A stretch of DNA of 64,000 nucleotides from positions 8,353,501 to 8,417,500 of the forward strand of contig JACCIC010000004.1 in NCBI GenBank assembly GCA_018907035.1, in the 5' to 3' direction. Under the pieces are notes generated by a model. It had not been told where the DNA came from, ran no database searches, and worked only from the letters and a program-made list of their open reading frames with translations. The position numbers and the translations under genes are program-made. Below are positions 36,458-44,500 of the stretch, piece by piece (position 1 is the first letter of the stretch; every line of letters begins with the position of its first letter). This DNA comes from Sycobia sp. Sy_11 (lineage: Eukaryota > Arthropoda > Insecta > Hymenoptera > Epichrysomallidae).

Positions 36458-36910
36458 GTTCACTGGTGCGCGCGCGCGCGCGCGTGTGTGTGTGTGTGTA
36501 GAAACAAACTTCAAGCAATGACCAGAAGATCGATCTACGTAAACATCAGGAAAAAATTGTCTAAATTCGAAACCGAATGAATTCTACCAGGAGTGTCCCT
36601 CCAACGAGACTGAAGAGGGCGCTTCGAATCGGGGTAGCATCAGACCAGAAGGGTGAGAGGCTGTGCATGCTGTATATGTATATAATATCGGGTATGCCAG
36701 CATCCAACGCATTCGTATAATATATATATAGATAATAGACAATCCGCCTATAAAGCCTGACTCACCTTTTGCTGGGCTAGCCTGAGCGACTCCTCGAAGT
36801 GCTTGTGTACCGCCTGCTCGGTCGCCCTCTGCGTCTCCAGCCTCTCGCGTTCCAGCTTGGCCTCCCGCTCGCGGGACTCCAGTTCCCGCACTTCCGCCTC
36901 GCGTCGCTCC
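2753..36910 (-). CDS. Large Q/P/S-rich coiled-coil nuclear cofactor-like protein, partial gene (9 exons)
   Basis: This is the only gene I can support. The coding exons, in transcript order, are 36910-36766, 12192-11752, 8539-7967, 6385-5969, 5509-5097, 4886-4511, 4012-3854, 3754-3322 and 3087-2753. Each internal boundary shows AG/GT, and the phases (0,0,0,0,2,0,0,1) match on both sides of all eight junctions. The joined frame is 1,097 codons without a stop. Residue numbers used in this annotation count from the first complete codon at 36909. Domains in order: charged coiled coil (1-48), PPWNSFIPL segment with polyQ (49-117), second charged helix (about 130-195), then disordered Q/S/P/H-rich sequence with a PLDL motif and basic clusters in the sixth exon. 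Both ends are open, because the first exon starts with a split codon and the last ends in a donor. A nuclear transcription or chromatin cofactor is inferred from composition. The family is not identified; winged-eye/TNRC18/BAHCC1 or Smrter/NCoR are possible. The gene model is strong and the function is weak. Confidence 0.85.
3322..3754 (-). CDS. Exon 8: Ser/Ala/Pro-rich segment ending in a KLKKAWLQRHSGED block
   Basis: This exon is 433 nt: 144 codons (residues 842-985) plus the first base of Gly986. After VSVPSVSPAPRTASGDGSV it runs through Ser/Ala/Pro low complexity. It then has an ordered-looking block, YPVHKLKKAWLQRHSGEDG, the most protein-like stretch in the gene outside the coiled coils, followed by CVTLPLNIAGSKQANGNTG. 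The acceptor is CGTTACCAACAG|GTGAGC and the donor ATACCG|GTGAGT. Like exon 5, it begins with a donor-like GTGAGC. The AWLQRH block would be the second-best query for identifying the family. Confidence 0.85.
3854..4012 (-). CDS. Exon 7: short Ser/Thr/Val-rich segment
   Basis: This exon is 159 nt, exactly 53 codons (residues 789-841), phase 0 at both ends, so skipping it would keep the frame. It starts HPLQSSVTTVQSSIGSPILS and ends LLTQPNSQSQ. I found it by reading between the larger exons: the acceptor is TTCTTTTTCAG|CACCCA, the donor AGCCAG|GTGAGA, and all 53 codons are open. It has no recognisable motif. Its Ser/Thr/Gln composition matches the rest of the protein. The following intron is only 99 nt. 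Confidence 0.8.
4013..4510 (-). other. Intron 6 (498 nt)
   Basis: Donor GTTAGT after exon 6, acceptor TTTTTCAG before exon 7. No repeat or other feature stands out. Confidence 0.8.
4511..4886 (-). CDS. Exon 6: PLDL motif and basic clusters
   Basis: This exon is 376 nt: one base completing Gly663, then 125 codons (residues 664-788). It begins KLPPPLHLLPPNAALAPIAR and includes the sequence QTQPLDLGVE. Its PLDL (4703-4714) matches the core of the P-x-D-L-S/T motif used by many repressors to bind CtBP; here Gly replaces the usual Ser/Thr. SPKRKAS and AKKRRID (KKRR at 4586-4597) are basic clusters that could act as nuclear localisation signals. The exon ends in seven Gln. The acceptor is AATCTTCCAG|TAAACT and the donor CAGCAG|GTTAGT. 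Of all the exons this one gives the best argument for a nuclear corepressor-type role, though it remains an inference. Confidence 0.85.
5097..5509 (-). CDS. Exon 5: Ser/Pro-rich segment with GxMTGTP motif
   Basis: This exon is 413 nt: 137 codons plus two bases of a split Gly codon (residues 526-662, with 663 split). It begins VSSPAPSHIYGKPNSGIMTG followed by TPVCR, then Ser/Gly/Ala/Val-rich sequence, then PPPP and Ser/Tyr-rich patches such as RSPYDSRGYGSPLG. The SGIMTGTP stretch faintly resembles the GSI-x-x-GTP repeats of NCoR/SMRT corepressors. That similarity is short and from memory, so it cannot assign the family. The acceptor is TTGTATTTCAG|GTGAGC and the donor CATTGG|GTGAGC. The exon's first six bases are themselves a donor-like sequence. 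Confidence 0.85.
5510..5968 (-). other. Intron 4 (459 nt)
   Basis: Donor GTACGT, acceptor TGTATTTCAG. The interior is ordinary AT-rich sequence with short poly-A/T runs. I see nothing further. Confidence 0.8.
5969..6385 (-). CDS. Exon 4: Pro/His/Gln-rich segment
   Basis: This exon has 139 codons (residues 387-525), phase 0 at both ends. It begins HKSPYECRSPTQSPHGHHHH and contains a short Gln run, repeated SP/PSP dipeptides, the stretch AKSPYSPYGHAPPHHPHQPG and a basic end GSKPK. The acceptor is TTTTGCAG|CACAAA and the donor CCCAAG|GTACGT, which is strong. Many Ser-Pro pairs could be proline-directed kinase sites, an inference only. When the exon end CCCAAG is joined to the next exon, which starts GTGAGC, a near-consensus 5' splice site is formed again. 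Confidence 0.85.
6386..7966 (-). other. Intron 3 (1,581 nt) with phased AAAGTTT repeats
   Basis: Donor GTAGGT, acceptor GTTTTGCAG. It contains the 10-bp-phased CAAAGTTTGG cluster at 7301-7351, inverted CCAAACTTT copies further on, and an A-run near 7851-7871. No exon is apparent. Confidence 0.8.
7301..7351. repeat. Degenerate 10-bp tandem repeat, CAAAGTTTGG-like
   Basis: Consecutive units read CAAAGTTTAA, CAAAGTTTGG, AAAAGTTTGG, GGAAATTTCG and, one base later, CAAAGTTTGG. The AAAGTTT / AAATTT core recurs every 10-11 bp. Confidence 0.8.
7967..8539 (-). CDS. Exon 3: PPPP / polyQ / polySer disordered segment
   Basis: At 573 nt and 191 codons (residues 196-386) this is the longest exon, phase 0 at both ends. 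It begins VSRPSSVPGKVDYPPPPAHS and then contains a Ser block, a Gln block (near 8398-8433), a short ordered-looking stretch NVSIFSYSNYQPGGFVHD, a 12-residue Ser block, a Gln/His block (8201-8236), NHHH-type patches and a short Gln run near 8050-8070. It ends MMSYLNVQPVS. The acceptor is TTCCCCAG|GTCTCG and the donor GTTTCG|GTAGGT. The Gln blocks mix CAG with CAA and the Ser block mixes several codons, so the amino-acid runs are not just pure trinucleotide slippage. The segment is predicted to be disordered. The repeats give no function. Confidence 0.85.
8540..11751 (-). other. Intron 2 (3,212 nt)
   Basis: Donor GTCGGT after exon 2, acceptor CTTCCCCAG before exon 3. AT-rich with scattered homopolymers and an (AC)n tract at its 5' end (11687-11719). 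Short open frames such as 10684-10899 on the plus strand have no recognisable features. No exon or mobile element is seen. Confidence 0.75.
11752..12192 (-). CDS. Exon 2: PPWNSFIPL segment, two 11-Gln blocks, second charged helix
   Basis: This exon encodes 147 codons (residues 49-195), phase 0 at both ends. It begins RNMQTASMPPWNSFIPLAP, a non-repetitive aromatic/proline stretch, followed by a His-rich and Ser/Gly patch. Two blocks of 11 Gln (residues 94-104 at 12057-12025, and 107-117 at 12018-11986) are separated only by Thr-Ser. After an Ala-rich run comes a charged helix, QQREQRDREERELREHQ, and then AERTQREQQEAASEYAAQQ, which could extend the coiled coil of the previous exon. The acceptor is TTGTGCAG|AGGAAC and the donor CAACAG|GTCGGT, which is weaker than its neighbours. 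The first Gln block is nearly pure CAG, with one CAA at its end; the second has one CAA inside. An (AC)n tract lies just beyond the donor at 11687-11719. Confidence 0.85.
12364..12414. repeat. (AT)n microsatellite
   Basis: About 51 bp of uninterrupted alternating TA. Confidence 0.98.
12799..12865. repeat. Compound (CATA)n-(TA)n repeat
   Basis: A short CATA tetranucleotide run leads directly into about 46 bp of TA. Confidence 0.95.
14302..14351. repeat. (AT)n microsatellite
   Basis: About 50 bp of alternating TA, followed by short ACAC. Confidence 0.97.
14519..14565. repeat. (AT)n microsatellite
   Basis: About 46 bp of alternating TA, 170 bp from the preceding one. Confidence 0.97.
16239..16313. 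repeat. (AG)n microsatellite, about 75 bp
   Basis: Uninterrupted AG, the longest pure purine dinucleotide tract in the window. Confidence 0.98.
16893..16943. repeat. (TG)n microsatellite
   Basis: About 51 bp of TG, preceded by a short CG alternating run. Confidence 0.98.
17739..17772. repeat. (CA)n microsatellite
   Basis: About 34 bp of CA. Confidence 0.97.
18433..18479. repeat. (AT)n microsatellite
   Basis: About 46 bp of TA in a CG-rich setting. Confidence 0.97.
18719..18768. repeat. Alternating (CG)n-(CA)n-(CG)n tract
   Basis: Nearly 50 bp of alternating purine-pyrimidine, with CG arms flanking a CA centre, a sequence class able to adopt Z-DNA. Confidence 0.9.
19345..19388. repeat. (AG)n microsatellite
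   Basis: About 44 bp of AG. Confidence 0.97.
19694..19732. repeat. (AT)n microsatellite next to (AG)n
   Basis: About 39 bp of TA, followed within 20 bp by an imperfect GA tract (19748-19776). Confidence 0.95.
20648..20733. repeat. Compound (CA)n-(TA)n repeat
   Basis: About 27 bp of CA, a GCGCT junction, then about 54 bp of TA. A TG tract follows at 20804-20826. Confidence 0.97.
21689..21745. repeat. (AT)n microsatellite
   Basis: About 57 bp of uninterrupted TA. Confidence 0.98.
22785..22825. repeat. Imperfect (TGTC)n tetranucleotide repeat
   Basis: Units of TGTC, with TTTG and TCCG variants, run for about 40 bp. Confidence 0.85.
25208..25283. repeat. (TA)n microsatellite with TACA variants
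   Basis: About 58 bp of pure TA, then TACATA interruptions. Confidence 0.97.
25478..25512. repeat. (GA)n microsatellite
   Basis: About 34 bp of GA. Confidence 0.96.
25852..25882. repeat. Alternating (CG)n-(CA)n tract
   Basis: GC alternation passes directly into CA alternation, about 30 bp. Confidence 0.92.
27462..27493. repeat. Alternating (CG)n-(CA)n tract
   Basis: Same arrangement as 25852-25882, preceded by a poly-C run at 27444-27454. Confidence 0.92.
30604..30640. repeat. (CT)n microsatellite
   Basis: About 36 bp of CT. An imperfect GA tract lies 200 bp before it (30357-30417), so the two could pair in a transcript. Confidence 0.95.
33817..33880. repeat. Imperfect (AG)n microsatellite
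   Basis: About 60 bp of AG with a few AAAG interruptions. A (CT)n tract follows at 34152-34189. Confidence 0.95.
35851..35891. repeat. (CT)n microsatellite
   Basis: About 40 bp of CT. GA tracts lie at 36054-36064 and 36174-36200. Confidence 0.96.
36414..36454. repeat. (TA)n microsatellite near the coiled-coil exon
   Basis: About 41 bp of TA, 310 bp from the donor of exon 1, followed by a CG-TG alternating tract (36469-36499). Confidence 0.96.
36766..36910 (-). CDS. Exon 1 of those visible: charged coiled coil
   Basis: This 145-nt exon encodes one split-codon base plus 48 residues (1-48) that are almost entirely Glu, Arg, Lys, Gln, Leu and Ala in a helical pattern. It opens with ERREAEVRELESRERE and ends with HFEESLRLAQQK. 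The acceptor is TTGCAG|GGAGCG and the donor is AAAAG|GTGAGT, which is strong. The exon starts after two bases of a codon and ends in phase 0. It is isolated, with a 24.6-kb intron on its 3' side and no exon found in the 27 kb upstream. The helix is likely a dimerisation or partner-binding segment, by inference from composition. The ending FEESLRLAQQK looks too specific to be simple low complexity and would be a good search query. Confidence 0.85.
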
Positions 36911-37758
36911 CTGCAAGCGGAAAAATAAATGCAAATTAAAAATGAGTTATTAGATAAAGGAACGTAAGAAAAATTCGCGACACGTGTCAAGATTTTATTC
37001 CAAATTAATTGGCGGATGACGCGTTGCGCTTTTTTCCATTGCTTTGATACGTTGAAATTTTTTGGTAAACAACTGCGGGAATTGCGTTCGTATAATATGC
37101 GCATAAACACAATGCAGACGCTGCACGGGCGTCTTATACGCGCGAATACTAATTTACGCCGTCTCGGTTTAATTATGAGAAATACGTATTGTTTACCGTA
37201 TTAATTGGGTTGGTAATTGGGATGAAAATTTTTTTTTCGATATAATTAAATACCTTCATGAATCAACGAGTGTAAATTATTGATTCGGTGCTCGTTCGGT
37301 TGATTAAATAATGACGTCTAATTAACGTAAAAGGATCGGGCGTTTATTACACTGATAAAAATGGTAAAATTAAAGATAAGAAATTCACAAAAAAAATTTA
37401 TACTGGAAAGCAGTGCTACTGTAGCTTCCTCTTTATTACCATTTCCCCACCCTCCTCCCAGCTGTATTATTTATTTCTCCATTTGTAAACACGGCGTACG
37501 CATTACAGTATCAATTCTGTTAAAACAATCGAAGTCAGTTAATTGCCTTAAATAACCGGTGATATTTAAAAAGCACCGTTATTGAAGTCACGCAAGGGCA
37601 TCTGTAACTTATCTTTTATTTACATTTACGTATCTCATACCGAGTCTGTTCATGCGCCGAAGTATATATTTCCATAAATAAATATTATGAAGTATCATAA
37701 ACTTTGTTTAGAATTCTATAACCTATTTTTTCTCCTCTCTGTTTATAATAGGTGTTAC

Positions 37759-37761
<3 letters not shown>

Positions 37762-37814
<53 letters not shown>
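37762..37814. repeat. (AT)n microsatellite
   Basis: About 53 bp of TA. Confidence 0.98.
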
Positions 37815-37818
<4 letters not shown>

Positions 37819-38885
37819 CTGATAAGTAGCAAGACTTGGTGCGCTCTGCAGATTTCACGTGGGGAACAACAAAGGAAAGGAATAAACAAATATAAGGAAG
37901 GATTGACAAAATACTTTGAGCTCCCTGCCAAGGACACGAACGGTCGTAGCAACGTTCGTGCAATTTTCACAGCTACATTATATACCAAAGGGGCGTAGCA
38001 TATCCTTACTACACCTTCTAACAGTCGGAAACATGGGGCGAAATAGTGGCGCGCGATCGCGATAATCAAATTCGTTAATAAGCCTCTAACAATAAAACTT
38101 GGTAATCTCGTACAGTTTCATAATGATCGATTATATAAGCGCGAATCACAGCGGGCATTTTAGTACACTTAAAAGAGAGAGAAAGAGAAAAACAGTCTGC
38201 TGTGTACAAAGCAGAAGAAAAAAGAAAGCGAGAGGGGAGGGGCGGGAAGGGGGGAGGAGATAAGGATAATAATCCATTATACGTTCGATTAACTTCGGCT
38301 CTCGAAATAGCCATCTCTAATCTCCCGTTAAAAAAATTCCAAAGTTTGCGCATTCCCCGAGCGCTCGGTCATTGCGCATACATATATAATACGTTCCGAT
38401 AATGTTAAATCAGAGCCGTGCGACTACACATACATGCATATAATATATATATATATATATGATAGCCGATAATACGAGCGAGCGGAGCTCGTGCATTCAA
38501 TGCCGCCGTATATAGCTCTTGATAAAGGAAACGCTTACACAGTACGTGATGATATTACACACGGGCTGCGTGCCGCGTGTTGGCGCGCTCGCGCACCAAC
38601 ATACACGCACACGGACGCGCGCGAGCCTGCATTAATATCTGGCGTGCACGCGCGCGCGCGCGTGCGTGTGTGTGTATGTAAGTACGAGCGAGTCGCGCTC
38701 TTGTATATCCATTATAACGTACATATACGTCTATATAGCCGCACTGCAGTGGCGGAGAAAGAGAGTATAAGTGCGACGGAGATATACCTACAGAGGCAGA
38801 GAAAACGGCACACTCTCCCGCCGACGAGGTTTTTCCGGTCGCGCGCGCGAACTGGCGTCGTGGCTTTTCAGAGCCGCAGACATCA

Positions 38886-38888
<3 letters not shown>

Positions 38889-38923
<35 letters not shown>
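38889..38923. repeat. (GA)n microsatellite
   Basis: About 34 bp of GA. Confidence 0.96.
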
Positions 38924-38926
<3 letters not shown>

Positions 38927-39053
38927 GGGTGGGTGGGGACGGGGAGGGGATGCGAGACTGTCAGACAGATAAGCATTCATTAACGCTTGCGCAAGTTATT
39001 TATACAGTTACGTGCAGCGCTCGGACTAGCTGGCTGGCTCGCTCGCGCGCCTG

Positions 39054-39083
39054 CCTCGCCTCGCCTCGCCTCGCCTCGCTCGC
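39054..39083. repeat. (CCTCG)n pentanucleotide repeat
   Basis: About five tandem copies of CCTCG, unlike the dinucleotide repeats around it. Confidence 0.9.
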
Positions 39084-39135
39084 TTTTATTGCCATTAAGT
39101 GCGTTCGGGCGGAGTGGAAGTATATTATGAGACGG

Positions 39136-39138
39136 GCG

Positions 39139-39182
<44 letters not shown>
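39136..39182. repeat. Compound (CG)n-(AG)n repeat
   Basis: About 18 bp of alternating GC pass directly into about 28 bp of AG. Confidence 0.95.
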
Positions 39183-39186
<4 letters not shown>

Positions 39187-41546
39187 TGGGAGGGAAGGGA
39201 TGGGGACGCGGCGGGGGGATCTATTGCGCACACGAGGCGTTCTATTCGCGAGCGCGCTTGCTCGCGAACGCGCTGATGGCTCATAGTTCGTTCTGCCTCG
39301 CTGTTTTCGCGCGCGCGGTTTCCTTTTTTCCTATGTATATATGTGTGTGTGTGTGTGTGTGTACGTGTACACTATTGCCGGGGCCGCGCGCGTTGGATTT
39401 CGCAGCGCTGATGCGCCCCGCGATGACGATGCGGACGCGGCCGCAACGGGAAGAGCGAGGGGCCGACGGGGGGAGGAGAAAAAAGGAGGATGTCATGGGA
39501 ATTGAAGCTCGGGAAAGTTTTGCCTCGTCTCTATCTCTCTCTCTCTCTCTCTCCCTATACGGTTCGTCTCGCTTCTCCTTTTGTTTCTCTCCTTCTTCCA
39601 CCTCCACCTCCGCCGCCCCTTTCGAGTTATAGTTTTAATTTTAATATCTTCACAACGGTTGTTGCATAGATAGCGCGGGGGAGGCGGGAGGCAGGGACGC
39701 GAGGCCCGAGCTCGAAATTAAAGAGGCGAGATTTTATTCGATGAATCATAAATGTCGGTTGTCTGCAAGCGCGCGCGGGCGCGAGATAAGCTCCCCGTGA
39801 ATTATTTATCTTTGTGTCTTGTGGAAATTAATAAATGCCGTAGCGATGCTTTTTCTTCTTCGTCCGAGTTTTATTTTATTATTCGCGTGTACATGTATAA
39901 AGATGCGTGGTATTTAAATCGAGCACACTTTTTTTACTTTTTAAAGCAGACGGAACGTGTTCCTTTTTTATCTCGTTCGCTCTATCTCTTTCTTATCTCT
40001 CGAGGACTTTTATTAGATTCCAATAAAAAGAATTTTTATACATTCATTTTGCTCAAGAACATAATATAGATATATAGATATATAGATATATATCTCGAAA
40101 CAAGAGAAATCCGTGCGGTAATTAAAGAAACTATATAATAATAAGTTTACAATATAATGGCCGTATTGTAAAGCCGTTGAAACATTAAATACAAACGCAT
40201 ACACGCGCGCGCGCGCTCGCGCGCACGCACACGCACATAAATAATAAGAAAACGACTCGACTTTGAAACGACGGGGCTCGCACACAGCTGGCGTATACGA
40301 TAATAAAATTCTAAATTAATCCATAAAGTCTATTTATCGACGCATAATTCCCGCCCAATTAGCTCTCGGCGTACTTCGGAAATCTACGCCAAGAACAATG
40401 ACACAATTCGGAAAGTCAGGGCGAGCGATTAGCGACGGACGACTGGGCTAATAGGGGGGGGGGGCGGGGGTCGAACTACTATACAGCTCTTGGAATTAGT
40501 CGGGAAAAGGAGGGGGGGTGGAAAAATGTCTATCTATGCGCGTACGTAACAAAGTGCGCGCAGATAATATGGGCGTTCTTCTATTTTTAGACGTATCGGG
40601 AGAGGAACAATGGCTTGGGGAGGACGGAGGCAAGAGATTTTTCTAATTAACGCCGCGTAGGATGCGAAGAAAAAAGCCTCGTATTTAATTTTAACGAACT
40701 TAAGTGTTGTCGCGGTTGTGAGTGTCCGTGGAAAAAAAAGGGAAGCCAAAGATGGCAACGAAACACTACGCACTTTTTCTCGCAATTTATATCTAACGAT
40801 ATATATATAAAGATGCCAAAGGAAAAAAATTTCAAGCTCCGTCTGTCGTACAATTAATTGGCGAGGTCATTGTCGCACATGTAGAATCGAATCGCCCGGC
40901 GCACCGATGCATACGTATATCCCGCTAATCAATTTCAATTGGGAATCGACTGATGCCGTTCGGGCCTATATTACAACCGCTGACCCCCCCCCCCCCCACA
41001 TCGCCCTTGTTACAGTTCGTTCGCGAAAGTGAAGGTTTTTTTCTTCTGTTCGTTGTTTTTTTTTTTTTTTTTATTTTACTACTCTTCGTCCCACTTATAA
41101 CGTGCCCCCCTCGCTCGGCGCAGAAGAACAATCGAGAACGCGCGGCGCGACCCTGTCACTCAATGCGTACGCGAACAATGCGTTTTCGGCTCTCTTACGG
41201 CTACTCGTTTTTCTCGATCGAACGCCGTATCGATCGCTAATCGGAGCCATTAATCTTTTATCCTCGGCTAATCTTCCGGCGACGGCACGAGGATGCATTA
41301 TTTCCCACGATCGCTGTTTTCCGATTAAATCATCCGATACTCGCCTCACAATTTAGTAATTATCTCGAAACAATTTATTTATATATAGATATCTACGTAT
41401 GATAATTATTATATACATATAATGCCGTCGTAAAATTTAAAATTACAAATCATCCGCGGCGTTGCGCGCCCATTATATTTCTACAATTTGTCTGCGTTAC
41501 GTTACTCGCGGCGATTAGCATTTTAAATCGAAGAGGAAACGTCTAC

Positions 41547-41583
<37 letters not shown>

Positions 41584-44500
41584 GTGTGTACTTAAGTATA
41601 TATAGGCACATGCGCATTTAAAAGTATAATCGCCCGCATCGGGAAATGAGAATTTAAAATAACTTTCATCGGCGGAACGGGGGAGGGGACGAGGCATTGA
41701 TCAAAGTGTGACGCGACGGTGGGCGAGCGAGAGAGAACGAGAGCGCCACGCACCGGTTATTAATGTAAAGAAACTTGAACGGCTTAATGTTATTCCGTTT
41801 CTCGTTTCGTTCGCATATTTACCGAGCGTCGGCCGCGTGTTTTCGAAAAATCGCCGAGTTTCGCTTACGAACGTTTCGCTCGTTTAGCAATGCCGTATAT
41901 GAAACGCAGGGCGATAATGCAGGTTTTTCGATGTAATTCGCGCTCGTCGATCTGGCTGAATGCTCGGCGCGATCGCGCTTTTTCTGGGTTATAGATTTTA
42001 TCGTCTTGCCTTTATTTTTTTTTTTTTTGTCAAAAAACAAAAAAATGAAAAATGAACGTGTCTCGATAGGTCCCCTTCTTCGCTTCGAGATCCGCTCGAG
42101 TAAGAACGGACAGCTAGGCAATGTAATAGACAGATAGGACGGGAGAGGATGTCTAGGTCGTCGTTCGACACAATTTCCGCGGATCCCTGGATTCGTACGT
42201 GGATTGTGCACGGTGGCGCGTCCTATGCGCGCGCGCGCGTGTTGACAAAGAGAAACATTACAGCGCAAAGAAGAAAATACGAAAACAAGTTGCGCGCTGA
42301 GTGAATAACGAAAAAACGAAAATAAAAAAAGATAAAGAAGTAATAACGATGGCGTCAGCGCAAGGCCTTTTCCGGCGGCGTGACCACGCGTTTATATTCC
42401 ACTTTGCATCGGGTCAGTCTCCGTTTTCTTCTCCATCTCTCTCTCTCTCTCACTCACTCTCAATACCTAACACAGACGCTTCTTCACAGTCGCTTCTCCC
42501 GCGCGTCCTCGCATCATCGGCTCGAAAAGCGGGCCGAACCGGATTTTTCGAGAAACTCGACGAACCTGTCTGGACGCGAATGAGAGCCAGGGAGGGACGG
42601 GAGGGGGATACAGAGGACGAGGCTCCTCGTCTAACCTGTATACGTCTCGCTCACCTCCCCCCTGCCCCTCACACAATTCTATCGGATCTCCTTCGCTCTT
42701 TGGATACCCAGGCCGTACATCACAGGCACGCACTCTCGGCTCACAATAATAATATTGCCGAGACGGGTCTCCCTCACCTCGCGCGACCCGCCTTCTTCAC
42801 ACGAGAGCATCGTCGGCCAGTATTATGTGCATTGAGATATAGCGCACTTCCTCTCTCCCCCCCCCCCACTTTCTCAGCCTCACTGCCAATAATTTCTCTC
42901 GTGCTTTTGCCAAGGGGCTGTCGAGGCGGGGATACCACCGAGCCCTGCGGGTTTCGTTTCTTTCCTCGTCTTCGTCTTTTCGCGCCCATTCTTTCAGCCT
43001 TACCCACGATATCGAACGCGCGCGGTATACGCGGCTAATTTAGGATCTCGACGTCGCCGTGGCGATTCCGGTTTCTCCCATAGGAATGAGACCGCGCGCG
43101 CTTCTTCCTTGTTCCTCTACCAAACCGCTCGGCTCGTGTATTCGCCGTTGCAGCCTCTCGCGTCTCGCGTCTCCTCGATTTTCCCCCCAAGACTTTGCAC
43201 ATCCGCGCAAGTCTCCGCAGTCTCGTCTCGTTGGATCTTTAGGGAGGAAAAATCGAACGATCGTGGCACGGGACAAAGGAATAGCCAGTGTAAATAAATG
43301 AACACCGAGCGAAAGTGGTGGAGAGTGTACGAGTGAAAACCGAACAGGCTCGATGAGAACTAAGATAATCTGAAAGTTCGGCTGTTTTCGATTCTTATTG
43401 AAATGTTTTGCAGCTCCCATTGTTCGTGAAACAATTTTCATTTATACAGCTTGAGTTAACGCGTAAAGTCAACGCGAACGAGACTCGCGCGTTATCGAAC
43501 GTTATAGAGTTCGGCTGGAGGAATGGCTAGTGCATATGGCGTGGAACAAGAAGATGGAGTGGTGGAGGGGAGGGGGGAGACGAGGAGAGAATCGGTGGGG
43601 CAGGGACGCGAGACGAGTGTACATGCAGGGATGAGGGAAGGAAGTCACGAGAGCGTGCGCGAGTGCGTCGAATTTAACGACGACCGCGGTCGACCTCCGA
43701 TCTCGAGCGAATCATCGGGACAGTTTCATTGTGTGCCTGTGATTATATATATCTATAATTTTTTTACGTTCTCTTCCTCGTGATTTCCGGCAGTTTTGAA
43801 TCGTCGACAAAAAAAAAAAAAAAAAAAAACAAAACAAAACAAAAACAAAGAAATAATTGCGCGATTAGCCACTGAGGAGCTGCCGACGGAACGATCGCTA
43901 CCGCGACAGACACGCCACACAGAGAGCCGAGAGAAAGGAAGAGAATGGCCTCGTGTAAATTTCTCAAATTATCATCAAACGATTATTCATCCCGTGCGAC
44001 AACGATATTACTCACGCCCAGATACCGTAGACGCAAGAACGAGGAAAATCAGAATTGCGCGCCGGCGTCTCGAAGCGAGCGCGTCCCGCTGCTTTCCATC
44101 AATTATAACGAGCTTTTGAAAAAATGCTAATCGCGCGACACGATCCGGCCTCGGATATTCCAATATCGCGCGTCTGTTCCTCTCGTTTTCCTCCCACGCG
44201 CGCGCGCGCGCGCGCACGGGCCTATCCCCTCAATTCCGCAGACAATGCTTGCAGGACTCGCGATTAAATCGCGCGAAAAGCGCATAATAGTATAAAAAAA
44301 AAAAAAAATTTGCGCGGTATTACGGCAATCGCCGTAGGAGCATAACTTCTAGGGAGTTTCCGCCGCTCGCGCGTGCGCTCTCGAAAGGAGAGCTGCTCGC
44401 GAGCGCACGTCATTTATAACGTAGGTAGACACGTGCAAAAATTCACACGCGTTATCAAAAGAGAGAGATACGTGGGATATGTGTACACGAAGGAGGAGGA

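Larger units (their letters stand above)
12193..36765 (-). other. Intron 1 (24,573 nt), rich in microsatellites
   Basis: Flanked by the AAG|GTGAGT donor at 36765 and the GTGCAG acceptor at 12193, both phase 0. The interior has no exon I can support. It holds long (AT)n, (AG)n and (AC)n tracts, CG/CA alternating tracts, poly-C and poly-G runs, a large pyrimidine-rich block (26217-26450), and short inverted repeats. Open frames here are mostly translated repeats (Tyr-Ile, Arg-Glu, Ser-Leu, Thr-His runs). Confidence 0.75.

Noticed and set aside
38491..39276. Long plus-strand open frame (261 codons)
   Set aside because: It runs through GA, CG and CTCGC repeats, giving Arg-Glu and Arg-Ala runs. 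Opposite-strand frames are equally open, so it reflects repeats rather than coding.
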